Origin: Edaphochlamys debaryana
Taxonomy: Eukaryota; Chlorophyta; Chlorophyceae; Chlamydomonadales
Direction of reading: 5' to 3'
Assembly (NCBI GenBank): GCA_016858145.1
Contig: JAEHOE010000085.1
Span: 496,001-560,000 of the forward strand
Length of the DNA: 64,000 nucleotides
In this document: positions 33,830 through 45,032 of the stretch, piece after piece
Layout: every line of letters begins with the position of its first letter
Numbering within the stretch: the stretch's first letter is position 1
Translations under genes and position numbers: made by a program
Notes under the pieces: generated by a model
What the model was told of the DNA's origin: nothing
What the model saw: the letters and a program-made list of their open reading frames with translations, nothing else
Database searches by the model: none

Positions 33830-36337
33830 ATGCGTGGAGGGCCGGTTCCCATCTTGGGCCCCACATCATCCCAACCTGCTGAACGTAAGGCCGCGACCGC
33901 GGCAGCTCGGACTGGCAGCGGCACCAAGGAGAGTGGGAGCGACGATGGGCCAACTGATGCCCGCGACTGCCTTGCACGGCCCACGCACGGGTCGCGGCGT
34001 GCGGCGAGCAGCCCCGACTCTGCCCCAACGGCGGCTCCTGAACTCCCGACCGTTGCCGAGGTGCTGCGAATGGCCAAGCTGCTGCTACAGCCCACCCACA
34101 CGGTCGAGCGGCAGGTGAGGGTGAGGGTTTGCAGCCCTGAACCCAGACTGTCGCCGCGAAAGCGCTGCAGGACCCCACTCCCGTAACCGCCTGTGCTTCG
34201 TCGCCTTTGTACCGGTATCCCTCGGACCCCCTCCCGGTGCCCCGCCACCCCGCCCGACCCCTCAACTGCCCACGCCTTCCCTCCTCCCAACCCACGCCCG
34301 CCCAGTTCTACGCGGATTGCTACCGCGCCTGCCAGGTCACGTTTAGCAGCCGCCCGGCAACCGACGCCCCGCCGCTGCCGTACCTCTCCCACGTGCCGGA
34401 GGTGGCCCTTCGCCTGTCCTGCCTGGGCCACTGCGTGGTACTGCGCCGCGTGGTGGACAGCAAGCAGTACTGGAGCAAGGCGATGACTAACATGTTTTGC
34501 TACTGCGTGCTCCCGGGCACGGGCGTGGGTTACGTGCTGGACCCTGGCTTCAAGGAGCACTTCCGGGCTGGCCGCATGTCGGACCGGTACAGGTGCGCAG
34601 CCGGGGGCCCACCCTGCGGGCGGGTTTTGGGGGGCCGGCTTAGTATGCATACTGGGGCACACAAGACGGGACGTGCAGTGCATGGAGCTGAACGTACCAG
34701 GGCCCGCGCCCCGACCGTTCACATCACTAGCGGTTGACCGCACCCGACCACATCACTAGCTCCTGACCGGACCCGACCCGGTCCGACCCGACCCGCGCAG
34801 GGACATTTGGGAGTGCCTGCCGCCCCTGTTCGTGGGCCCCCCCGCCAAGCTGGTGCAGCTGGTGCAGGCGCTGTGTGCGGAGCTGCAGGCCTCCTTCGAG
34901 GCGGCGGGCCGCCAACTGCCGCCCTGGCGCACCTTCGGGTGCACCATCAACCGCTGGATGTCGCCTGCGTTCCGGGACGTGCCCGTGCCCCTGCGGCGCC
35001 CCATGCCGCCCGCGCCTGCGCCACCGCCGCAGCCGGCGGCTGCTGGCGGCAGTGGCAGCGGTGGCGGAGCGGGCGGCAGTGGCAGCCAGGGCGGGAGCGG
35101 GGCCGGCGGGAGCAGCGGAAGCAGCGGCGCCGGCGGTGGAAATGGCGGCAGCGGCGGCGGCAGTGGAGGCGGGAGCGGGAGCGGGAGCAGCAGCGCGGGT
35201 ATGATTCCCGCTGCCGAGGCGCAGGCCTTCTTGCGCGCCTGTGAGGAGCTGCTGCAGGGCACGGCCAGCGCCAAGCCCCCCGGGTCCGGCTCCGGCAGCA
35301 GCAGCAGCAGCAGCGGCAGCAGCGGGCACGGGCGGTCGGGGGCGGGGGCGGGGCCAGGTGTGGGGTCGGACCCCTACAGGCCAGGCTACCACCCGCACCC
35401 CCGGCAGCGGCCCATTCCGCCGCCGCCCAGGCCCTCCTGGGCAACGCCCGGGGCCACCGGCATCCCCGCGCCAGCGCTCATGACGCTGACGGGCTTCGAC
35501 CCGCCTCCCGCCGCCTCGTCCACATCTGGACCCGTGGCTATACCTGCAGCCATGTCTACGGCAGGGCCGGGCCGTGCGGCCCAGGCCGCTGACGCGGCCG
35601 GGTCATGGGGCGCCGCGGGCGTTGAACTCGGCGGGCAATCCTCGGGCGTAGGCCCTGCCGGATCGGGCCCTTCTGGGGCGGTGCCTTCCGGGGCGGGGCC
35701 TTCCGGGACGGGGCCTTCCGGATCAGGCCCTTCCGGGGCGGGGCCTTCCGGGGCGGGGCCTTCACAGCCGGCCCTGACATCGTTGATACGCGCTGGCGCG
35801 CCCCACGCGCCCGCGGGCTTCCGGCCTGCCGACGTGTCGGCTGCCGCCGAGGCACTGGCGCACGGCTTGCGGCGGCTGGGGCTGGAGCCGGTGGAGCCGA
35901 TCGCCCTAGGGCCGGCGGCACTGGCGCCCACCGCTCGAGCGCAGTCGTCGGGGTCAGAGCCTGGGCCGGCGGATCAGGCCCGCGGGCTGGGGTCAGCTCA
36001 GGCAGGCCGGGCCGCGCTTGCGCAGCGGCCGCGCAGCATGCTGTCGGCGTCTCTGCAGTCCCGGGAGCCGCCGGCGGCTGCATCCGGGATAGCGGCCGCC
36101 GCAGGGGGGGCGGCGGCGGGCGGCGGTGGGCTACGGCAGGCCCTTCAGGCCATCGGTCATCAGCCGCGCGCCGCCAGCAGGAGCCGAAGCCGAAGTGCTA
36201 GCACGGAGATTACTAGCGGCACGGGTACCCGGAGCGGCTCCCGACCTGGGTCCGGCTCTGGCTCTGGCTCTGGCGTCAGGGACGGCTCGACAGGCGGCAG
36301 TGGCAGCGGCAACGCTAGCAGGAGCGGCAGCGGGTGA
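33830..36337 (+). CDS. DUF506 (PDDEXK-like) family protein
   Basis: Exons 33830-34114, 34306-34592 and 34801-36337 join in phase (702 residues). The DUF506 domain spans about residues 96-245. It contains a GHCVVLRRVVDSKQYWSKA segment, then GYVLDPGFKEHFRAGRMSDRY (the 'VDxxFxxxFxIA' strand of plant members), then LPPLFVGPPAKLVQLVQALC and the closing PPWRTFGCTINRWMS. Plant DUF506 proteins are of unknown biochemical function and are annotated as PDDEXK-nuclease-like. The remaining 450 residues are low complexity: a Gly/Ser run (about 260-300), a GPSG(A/S/T) pentapeptide-like repeat encoded at about 35655-35765, and Arg/Ser-Gly-rich end segments. The start at 33830 was chosen because codon bias weakens upstream; an in-frame ATG at 33647 is possible. 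Confidence 0.82.
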
Positions 36338-38006
36338 GCCCGAGTGCCCGGCAGGGGCGGGGCTTGCCTCAGCAAACAAATGAAGTGCGCGGCCTCATCG
36401 GCGGGCGCAAGAGAGAGCCGCCGCGCCGGCGTCCTGGATTCTTACCTTGCAACGGACGATTGACCATAGAACATGGTGTGGCCAATTCTGGTGGACCTTG
36501 CGCTGAGGTTTTGACGGCATACGGTACGGGTGAGACACGGACAGCAGGCTCAAGAGGCGCGTAGCAGTAACTGGGGCAGCGAGTCCGCGCTGGAATTTTT
36601 AAAGCAGGGCGGTCTTCTTTTGGTATGCTTGCCCGGGCTCTGGCTCTGCAAGGGGCCGAGGGGAGAATAGCCGTGTTGGTATAGGGCAAAGTCGCTGAGG
36701 GGCCCTGCGCATTTGCAACTGCCCAGCTTTGATGGAGCCGGCAGGACCTGCACCGCGAGGCTTTCCTACCGTTCAATTTCCAGCCGGCGCGAGAGCCCCA
36801 GGACGCGTTTGGACCGATGGCCGTGTTACGTGCCCAGGCCAGGGCCTAGGTGTTTCGGCGGGTGTTGACATGGCATAAATGCATCTGGGGGCGTATTTAC
36901 AAGCCGCCTGCCTTCGTGATACAGCTTGCTAGGTTGAGAGTCATATCTTGTTTTGGGCGGGGTGCCAGAGCGCAGGACTAGGCTAGATCAGGGTTAGATC
37001 AGGGTCGTGGTGGCTATCCACAGCAGCCGTCTGGTCCCCGGTTTGAGGCGCATGACACTTGGGTCAACGTCAGGGAGGGTGGTTGCTTGGACGCTGCGGC
37101 CCTGTCTGGCACCAATCATTTTGAGCCACCTCGTTGGGGCGGCTTCGCTGACTCCTGTGTACTTTGGGACCATCTATCTGGAGGGCGCCCTGGCTGGCGC
37201 CCAGTTGACAGGTAGTGCCAGGCGGGGCGCAAAGCCGGGGGCGCACAGGGGCCTGATCATTGGCCTTGTGTTCAGTGAGAGAGCGGTAACCAGGCTTGTG
37301 TGTGGTGCGAGGGTGCGAACGGTTGCAACAGAGTGAAAGCGGGGAGCGGTTGAGCTGCCGCATCAAGAATCTGTGGGTTATTGTGGCTCATGGTTTTGAG
37401 CTAGGGCCTACGTCTGTGTGGAGCCTCGCCGAAGGCTTGTCGCTGCGGACAAGCAACGTTATCGTGAGCGCTGTTGTTGACATGTTTGGTCTTCTCTTGT
37501 TCAGCAGCTGCGTTCAGATCTTAGCTGATTTTGTGGCGGACGCACGTGTCTGCCGTTATGCATCCGGAAGCAGGGGCTGGGCGATGCACGAAACTTTGCC
37601 GCTTACGCGTGGGTTCCCACGGCCGCAACCGCGGCCGCAACCCAACGCAGCGTGTGTGTGGAGGAGCGGTGTCGCTGCCACCTGCTGTGCTCTGGTCATA
37701 CTCTGCATGCTCAAGTCTGAAGAGCTTAGTCGAAGCGGCGGCACTTCGCCGCCGCTCCTGGTTGCGCGTTGCTAAGTACTGTTGCACGAGAGGCATGGGG
37801 CCAGTACCTGGCCCAGGTGTTTGCCATTGGGCACCGGACTGGATTGAATGAGTCATGCATGCCGGACCCGCCGCCCGCTGCCCTTTAAGGGTTGGGCCAA
37901 CCAGGGCCCAGGCCACGTGTCAGTTGTGGGCTGGCGGTGAGTGTCGAGTCTTACGCAGGAGCTAGCTTTAGCACTTGTCGCCTCCCCCTCCGGGCGGGGC
38001 GACGCA

Positions 38007-38014
38007 CATATAAG
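38007..38014 (+). promoter_or_regulatory. TATA-box-like sequence
   Basis: CATATAAG in a GC-rich setting, with a TGTAA 77 bp further on. No coding gene follows on the plus strand; the only nearby frame is 7 codons (start at 38051). It could drive a non-coding transcript or belong to a degraded LTR. Confidence 0.3.
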
Positions 38015-38090
38015 AGGAGCAGGACGCTGTAGACAGGACACGCACCGTCGCATGAAGAGAAGGACTCTGCACTGAGGTATATTCTAGTAA

Positions 38091-38095
38091 TGTAA
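38091..38095 (+). terminator. Putative TGTAA polyadenylation signal (DUF506 gene or short transcript)
   Basis: First TGTAA seen on plus after the DUF506 stop, 1.75 kb away, so it may instead serve the TATA at 38007. Confidence 0.35.
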
Positions 38096-38255
38096 TCCGT
38101 GTTTTGGAGCGCCGCACTTTGTACCACTGGCGACCAACAGGCGCCACCAGGTGTCTCGTGTGTGTTCGGGTCCAGGGCCGAGGCTGTCTACCCCGTCAGG
38201 ATGGCGGAGCCGTAGCTCTACGCTGGGCAGCCGCTTTCGTCTCAGCCTCACGAAT

Positions 38256-38260
38256 TTACA
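38256..38260 (-). terminator. Putative TGTAA polyadenylation signal (pentapeptide protein)
   Basis: Minus-strand TGTAA about 650 bp after the stop of the thylakoid-lumen pentapeptide gene. Confidence 0.5.
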
Positions 38261-38905
38261 GCTCATCATATGCCTACCGCTAAATGCATACAACGTAACA
38301 GAAACAAGACGGAACACACCAACACCGCGTGACGCCAGGGGGCGCCCCTCGCCCTTCCACATAAAAGGGGTCCCGCCTCCCTCCCGCATACTTTCGCATC
38401 CGACTCTCCTTCCCAGCTTGGTCCAGCGTCTGCTTCTCAGGTCTGTCCCGGAGCCTCCGCACTCGCAGCAATGCACACGCACTCCCGCTGCGCTTGAGCG
38501 TCACCGAACACACAGCAGCCGGATGCCCAGCCTAAAGCCAGGCCGCAACTGACCAAAGGGGCAGGCCCCCACAACTCCTCTGCGAGTTCCAGTGGTTCCG
38601 TCAGCGGCCCGCCATCCGACAGCGGCAGCAGCGCCCATCGAGCGCCTCTGAAGCCCCACGCCCCTGTGCTGCGGCTCCTCGCGCTTTAGAGCTAGGCCAG
38701 CTGTGTGCATGCGGCGGAAGGGAGGCGCAGGCCCCCGGGAATTGCTATTCAGACAGACAGGACCCAGGCAGGACGGGACAGGTCCCCTTTTTGTGGATTC
38801 ACAGGCCACCTGCCCAGCCCCCATGATGCCGCGCGACACCTCTAGAACCTCCCAGTCTGTCAGCTCGCCCGCCAGCCGCCCTCTCTCCCCGTCAAAAGTC
38901 GCTCA

Positions 38906-41281
38906 TCAGCGCGACGCCCTGCACCCCAGCTCGAACTTCCGGGTCGACTCGAGCAGGGTGGGGTTCTGGCAGATACGGCCAATGTCGGACGACGACAGCA
39001 GCGCGCCCTCGAAGTGCGCGTCCTGCGGGCGCGGCAGGACAGGCGTGGTTTGGTGGAACGTGCAGGTTGAATGGGTCGGACATGCAAGCAAGGACGGAGA
39101 CGGTGTAATCATTTGGGCGCGCACGGTGAGGCGCCCAGGCATACGGAGCTCAGGCCCAGGCTACTGGTACTGGCCCGCAACCCTGCCGTCGCCCTCGCCC
39201 GCCCCGGTTGCGGTCCCCGTCCCTGCCCGCGTTCTCCCCCTCCTACCCCGCCCCCCCGCACCTTGAGGTTGGCCCACACGCCGTTCTCGTCCTTTCCGAA
39301 GCTGCTCATGGTCAGGATGCTGTTCTCAAATGTGGCGCCCTGGAAGGGTGGAAGGGGGTGTAGATGGCAGGTTGAGAGGAAGGGGGCTTACAGCACGTCC
39401 GGGTCTCCAAACTGCATGTAGGCGGGGTGCAGGGGCCGCGGTGGGCCGCGAGCGGCCGCACCCGCGCCCACGCTCCGGCCCCACCGCAGTCTGAGCGGGC
39501 CCTCCGGCCGCCTTCCCCCCGCCCTAGTAGACCTCCACTCCGCTGCCCAGCATTTGCCACTTTCCTCAGCCCCACGCCCCCCACCTGCAGGTCCGCTCCG
39601 TCGAACTGCGTGGAGTAGAGGTTGGTGTCGGTAAAGTCGGCCCCCGCCAGCTTGGCGGAGCGGGCGTCCGCGCGGGCGAACCTGGGGGCATTGGGGCACC
39701 GAGCCACGGGCAACACGGACATCGGCATCGGTCTCACGGACCGGCCCATCCCACAATGGTGCGGGTCTGCGGGACGCGGCTTGCGACACGGGGAAAGTGG
39801 ATGGGATAAGCCCTCTGCTTGCGGCACCCTTTCTGGACCGGCGGCTCCAAGGCCCTCCCCAGCAGAGGCCCCGCGATGCTGGCTCACTGGATGCCCGTGA
39901 ACTTGGCCCCCGTGAAGTCCGCCCGCTGCAGGAACACGCCCGACATGACCTTGCCGGACTGGGGAGAGGGACGGACAAGGGGGCGAGGGAGAGGCAGGCG
40001 GTAGGCGGGCAGCAGAAGGGCGGCTCGTTGCAGAGGCGAGTGGACTGAGGGGACGGTGAGGCGTCGCCTCCGCCTTCGTTTCGCCCAGAAGGGGTGTCAA
40101 ACCGCGAGTGAGCTTAAAGTCATGCCCCGTACCCATACCGGGCGAGTTCAAGGCCTAGATGTTCCTCCCCGGATGGATGAGTGGCACCCTTGATAGGGCG
40201 GGGGTCTGCCTCGCCCCATGCACACTCTGTGCATCCACCCAACACGCCGTTCGCTCCTGCTCGCTTCTTCAACCCCGCACCCCGCCGCACCCCGCTCACC
40301 AGGTCCTTGCCGGCAAAGTCGCACTCGCGCACGTCCACGATCGCCTCCACCATGTTGCCGCCCGACGCCTCCTGCGGGGGTGGTTGGATGCGTGGGCGAC
40401 ACGGAGCGGTTCACAACAGGATGACAGCACAGGCGGCCGGGAGAGGCCCGGCCATGCGTCCGCCTGACCGCGGCACTCACGGTCTTGCCCAGGGCCCACG
40501 GGTGTCCAACGCGTCGCTGTCCCAAATCCCGTGCATGCGCCTCAGCTGCAGGTCTGCTGCTCAGCCTTGCCCCCATGCCCCGCTCTAGCACCAGCCAACC
40601 CACCCTTCCCCCGGGCCCTTGCCCCCGGCCCCGCATTATCCCACCCATCACCCGCACCACCACCGCCTGCCCCTGCCTGCCCTCGCACGCGCCTGCGAGA
40701 AGGCCGCACGCGTGTCGGCGAACTTGTCCAGCGCCTGCAGCGTGCAGCGCTGGGGGTCCGAGAAGTCGATGGGCGGCATCTTCTTGCCACCCGCGGCCTG
40801 CGCCATGTCGATAGGCGAGCCTGCAGCGCAAGGGGGTGGTGTTGATGCTGTGGGGGGGGGGGGAGCGGGGCGGGCCTTGCGGGGAGGCAGTGGGGAGCCC
40901 CCCTCCCCCCGCTGTCAAGCCCCAGAGGGGCCCCGGACTGTTGTGCATGGACCAGACCAGCACGGTGAGCCTTCACGGCTATGCCTAGAGCCAGCTGCCC
41001 GCTAACGGCCCGGTGCCCTGCCCGGCGGCCGGCACTTGCTTGGCCACAAGCGACCTGGGATGCCGGAAAGCCGAAACGCACGAGCCGCACGCACGAGCGA
41101 TCAGGGCATCCCTACTGCTTCTCCTACCGAGTAGCAGCAAGGAAGCGGCTCCGATGCTCAGCAGCTTGCTCGCCAGCGCCTTCCCATCCGTTATGGTCGC
41201 TTTGCAGATCACAACACGCGAGCCTGCTCGACACCCAAGGCTAGAGGGCTTCGCTACACGCTTGGCTGGGAGGGTCTGCAT
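38906..41281 (-). CDS. Thylakoid lumen pentapeptide-repeat protein (TL15/TL17-type)
   Basis: Seven exons join in phase into 238 residues, close to the size of plant TL17 proteins: 41281-41128, 40820-40693, 40371-40300, 39958-39888, 39681-39585, 39339-39262, 39022-38906. The N-terminus is a bipartite targeting signal: a basic, Ser/Ala-rich stroma-targeting part (MQTLPAKRVAKPSS) then a hydrophobic lumen signal (LLSIGAASLLLLGSPIDMAQ, with AQA as cleavage site). Pentapeptide A(D/N)(L/F)XX runs follow: CDFAGKDLSGK, ADFTGAKFTG, AKLAGADFTDTNL, QFDGADL, ATFENSIL, AHFEGALL. The C-terminal lumen-family signature GRICQNPTL..ELGCR is present. Lumenal pentapeptide proteins are abundant but of unclear function. 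Intron 2 uses a GC donor (40692-40691). An in-frame ATG at 41347 exists but MQTL fits a plastid presequence better. Confidence 0.9.
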
Positions 41282-41688
41282 CTTGCTTTTGAGGTTGTCT
41301 GTAAGCCGATGTGCGGATGCGAGCAGTCTGGACCGAATGTGCCGCAAAAGTATGTATGCAGCAGCTTACAGGTGTCCGGGAGGTGCACTACTGCGGATGG
41401 AGCCGGACGGGGAAGATAAGGGTTGCAACTCCGACATGGGTTGCGACCACACGTTTCCCCTGCCTCCCGCCGTTCCCCCGGGGCACGCCACCCCCGCCTC
41501 GCTCACAGGCCCACCTGAGCCCCTTCCCCTTCAGCAAAAGCAGCAACTATGCTTGCGCCAACTGTGCAGCAACCTACGGTGATTAGGCCAGCCGCCCCTG
41601 TATCCGCGTGACCCACTGTCTCGCCATTCGGGAATGCCGTGCCATGCCTCCGTCCGCTGACTATCCACGACACGAACTAAACCGGCTC
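41282..41688. other. Short spacer between two minus-strand genes
   Basis: This 407 bp spacer contains the likely polyadenylation signal of the upstream Gly-rich gene and presumably the promoter of the pentapeptide gene. Confidence 0.6.
41366..41370 (-). terminator. Putative TGTAA polyadenylation signal (Gly-rich protein)
   Basis: Minus-strand TGTAA 320 bp after the Gly-rich gene stop and about 85 bp upstream of the next gene's start codon. Confidence 0.5.
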
Positions 41689-44600
41689 TCAGCCCCGCAG
41701 CAGGTTGTCCAGCAGGCCGCATGTAGAGAGCACACTCGTGGTTGCCTCAGCGCGTGCCGAGGAAGCGAAGACGCCTCCGCCGCAGATGGCCTCCGCCCGG
41801 GCGCGAGCCGTGGTGAGGGTCACACAGCCCCTGCGGGGAAGGCAGGGCAAGGGGGAAAGGGCAGCCTGGGAACCCTCAAGGGCGCGAGACTAAAGTTTGT
41901 GCCATTGCGCCACCCCATGACCCCCGCCTCCAACGCACTGCTGACATCAATTGCTTGCCCTGATGCGCTGCCCCGCGCCTCCTCTAGGCTCCCACGTCCG
42001 CCGCGTTGCCACCTTGCCCTGCCAAAGGTAGGCCCACCCGCCTGCGGTCGATCGTGATGGCGTACGCGTACGACTCGGAGTAAGCCACGGCCACGTCACC
42101 GCCCTGCAGTAGCCAGCAGGGGGTAGGGACAGCGCAGTGGTCACGCATGCAGAGCGAGACCTACCGCAGCAGCCCTCGCACTCAAGGGCTTGCATCAGGA
42201 CTGACCCGAGCACAGTAGCTTGATGCAGTCTCCCCTGTCTGGGATAGGTATCGAGTTCGGGTGCGCACGCATATACCTCGCAGAAGGCAACTGCAGTGGC
42301 CTCCACCAGTGCGGCCTCCTGGTCCCCTCCGGCGGCATAGGCCTGAGCGTGCACGCGGGGGCAGGGTGAGAGTTTTTTGGGGCAGTGTTTCGAAAACCTT
42401 TAGAGCCCCTCCATTCCATAGTACCCACACGGGTACCTGCCAGCCTACCCTCGTAATTTCCCAGTACCCGGGCGCCGAAGGCGCCCAAACCGCGGGGGGG
42501 TCCGGGGGGGCGGCTCCCCCCCCCGGCAAAATTTGCGCAATATGGGTATCAAATTGCACGATTTTCGCTGTAGATCTCTACGTAAGGAGGGCTGAGAGTG
42601 TCAACTAATGAGCTACGCAACAAGGCTGAAAGAAGGCTCAACAGCCCCGCCTGACCCAGTCTGGCCCACCAGCCCAGCAGGAAGCACAATAAAATCAGCG
42701 GCATCCGTTGTTCAGTGCGTTGTTTGAGCTAGCCACCGGTTCAGTGCGTTTGGCATGCGTTGTTTGAGCTAGCTGGAACCACAGCTGCGGTCTGCCGGCC
42801 GCCCGGAAAGAACGACGTGGGCCTAGTGTTGCCCAGGACTTAAGGCTCAGGGTTTGGAGCCATAGCTATGACATGTGTCTAGGAGTGATCAAGCGGTGGC
42901 GAAGACGCGAAGGAAAAGAAACTGTGGAAAGTTGTGGCTGGTCGCGTGGTCGTGCCGTGCGGCCCTCCCCGCTTCCCCCGTCCGGAGCCCCGACACCCGG
43001 GCCCCGCCCCCGGCCCCGTTTCGCCCAAGCCGCCCGGGTACTAGCCGGGGGTAGCCAACAGTTTTATAGTACCCGTGCGGTTACTGGGGGCCGTCCGAGT
43101 TATATTTTGGTACCCGTGCAGAAAAGCCCGAATTGTTTTCTCAGTACCCGATCGGGTACTAGTACCCGATTTTCGAAACACTGCAATTTGGGGGTGTCAA
43201 GTGCGGAAAGCGGCGGGAAATGAAAGGATTCCGCGCGTGGTGGCCCGGGTCCCCGGCCGCCAAGAAAAAGTCAATGCCCGCTATGCCCAATGCAGTGCGC
43301 TCCCTCTCGATCCCCATACATCAACGCCTGCCTGGCTCGCACACCCACGCTAGCCACCTCACCGTGGCGAAGGAGCGGCCGTACGCCTGTACGGCCGACT
43401 GGCCTCCCTGGTTGATGGCTCGGCCCACGGCCAGCGCAAAGGGGTTGAGCGTGCCGCGGGTGCGCGCCTCAGCGAAGGCGGAGGCCTGTGGAGGTCATGC
43501 AAGCAGGGGCGGGGAGCGGGGGGGAGGATTGGGGCCATGGAGGGCGAGATGGAGGGTGAGTTGCGCTCATCAAGTGCCAGCGTCGCGGCGGCGGGGTTAT
43601 CGGCAAGAGCCCCTGGCGCGCACCTGTGCGATGGCGAACGTCTGAACGGTGCCGCCGCTGACGGAGGAGACGGCCGCGTTGGCCAGGGCGGTGGCGGCGG
43701 CGGCGGTGTCCAGGGCGGCGGCGACGGCGGAGACGGCGGCCACGGACTGGGTCTTGCCTTGGCCCAGGGCCTGGGGCGCGTGGGTGGAATCAGGTGGAAG
43801 GCAGGGAGTACGGCGTGTGTGAGGCATCAGCAACACGCGATGGTCCGACCGGTTGGTACCGCATGCAGTTGCGCAGTCCGTTGCTTGGCCGCATGGCAAA
43901 GCCATCTGACACCCTCGAGCCTCGACCCCCGCAAGGCTTTGAGTTCGGACCTCGCCCCCTCGGCCCCCGCAAGCCCTCCCTCCCTTGGCCCCCGCCCCAC
44001 CTGCACCAGGGCGGTCCCCGACGCAGAGGCGTCGCCCTCCTTGGACGTCTGCACCAGCGCCTGGGCGGCGGCGTTGGCGTCGCCGCCGCCCAGCAGCAGG
44101 CCGCGGATGGTGCCCACGCGGTCGCCGCCACCGCCGCCGGTGGACGTGGTGCTGCCACGGTTGTCATTGTTGTTGTTGTTGGTGGTGGTGCCGCCGCGGT
44201 CATTGTTGTTGTTGCGGTCATTGCTGCCGCCGCCGCCGCCGCTGCGCCCGTTGCTGGAGGTCTCGCCGCGGTTGTTGTCCCGGCCGCCGCCGCCGCCAGG
44301 GTTGTTGTCATTGCCGCTCCCACCGCCGCCGCCGCCGCCACTGCCGCCGAGGTTCAGGCCAGGGATGAGGGAGCTTATGTCGCCACCACCGCCGCCGCCA
44401 CCACAGTTACCGCCGGCGTTGCCCCCGCTGTTGCCGCCGTTGTTGCCACCGCGGCCGCCGCCGCCGCCAGAGGAGCCGCTGTTGCCGCCGCCATTGCTGC
44501 CACCGCCGCCGGTGCCGCCGATGCTGAAGCCGCCCAGACCCGGCAGCCCGCCAACGCTCCCGCCACCACCGCCGGCCCCGGCCCCGCCCCCGCCACCAGC

Positions 44601-45032
44601 ACCAGCTCCGCCACCGCCACCGAGGCCGGGGAGTCCGCCACCGCCACTGCCACCGCCGCCACCGCTTCCGCCACCGTTTCCGCCACCGCCGCCGCCAAAG
44701 CTAAAGCCGGGCAGCTGCAGGAGCTTGCGGCCGCCGCTGCGGCGGCACGACGCGCTGAGGCCCTCGTCGTCATAGTTTGCGGCCGTGAGGGGCGGGAGCA
44801 CTGCCTCCGACGACCCGTGGGACCCTGCGCTCGCGACGTCCACAACGTTGAGAACGCTCAGGTGCGAGTCCTCCGCGCCGCCGGGCGCGTTGCGGCGGCT
44901 GGCCTCGACCCAGCGAGAAGCCACGTCGTCGACGCGGCTGGCGGCGGCGGGGCCGGCGCACGCGAGCAGCAGCAGGGCCAGCGCCGCGGCTGCAGCAGCG
45001 GGCGCTGCCGTGCGGCTGCGGCGCAGCGCCAT
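41689..45032 (-). CDS. Secreted glycine-rich protein, function unknown
   Basis: Six exons join in phase into 523 residues: 45032-44001, 43770-43624, 43485-43363, 42342-42277, 42103-42042, 41830-41689. It opens with a signal peptide (MALRRSRTAAPAAAAAALAL...LLACAGPAAA). A GGRKLLQ motif follows, like the (R/K)LLQ motif seen near the N-terminus of many volvocine secreted proteins. Residues about 108-300 are a Gly/Asn-rich low-complexity domain with repeated LPGLGG-type units. The C-terminal third is Ala-rich and more ordinary (ALGQGKTQSVAAVSAVAA, NPFALAVGRAINQGGQSAV, GGDVAVAYSESYAYAI), ending with Cys-containing repeats of TTARARAEAICGGG / SSARAEATTSVLSTCG. No known domain is recognised. A structural extracellular-matrix role is a guess. 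Intron 5 needs a GC donor (42041-42040), and intron 3 carries a TIR transposon. Confidence 0.75.
42383..43183. mobile_element. Non-autonomous TIR transposon (hAT-like termini) in Gly-rich gene intron 3
   Basis: The left terminus CAGTGTTTCGAAAA (42383-42396) is repeated as its exact reverse complement at the right end (43170-43183). The CAGTG... start is typical of hAT elements. TTTGGGG flanks both sides (42376-42382 and 43187-43193), with three extra bases on the right, so it is an imperfect target-site duplication candidate. The interior has many inverted GTACCCG/CGGGTAC motifs and two copies of GTTGTTTGAGCTAGC (about 42719 and 42760). No transposase is encoded. Confidence 0.7.

Larger units (their letters stand above)
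36338..38905. other. Gene-free, lower-GC interval between convergent genes
   Basis: No gene is recognised. As at 25539-28287, composition is less GC-rich. The first plus-strand TGTAA seen (38091) and minus-strand TGTAA (38260-38256) lie 165 bp apart near the right side. A good TATA sequence (CATATAAG, 38007-38014) lies about 80 bp before the plus-strand signal, so a short independent transcript or a solo LTR is possible. Confidence 0.45.
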
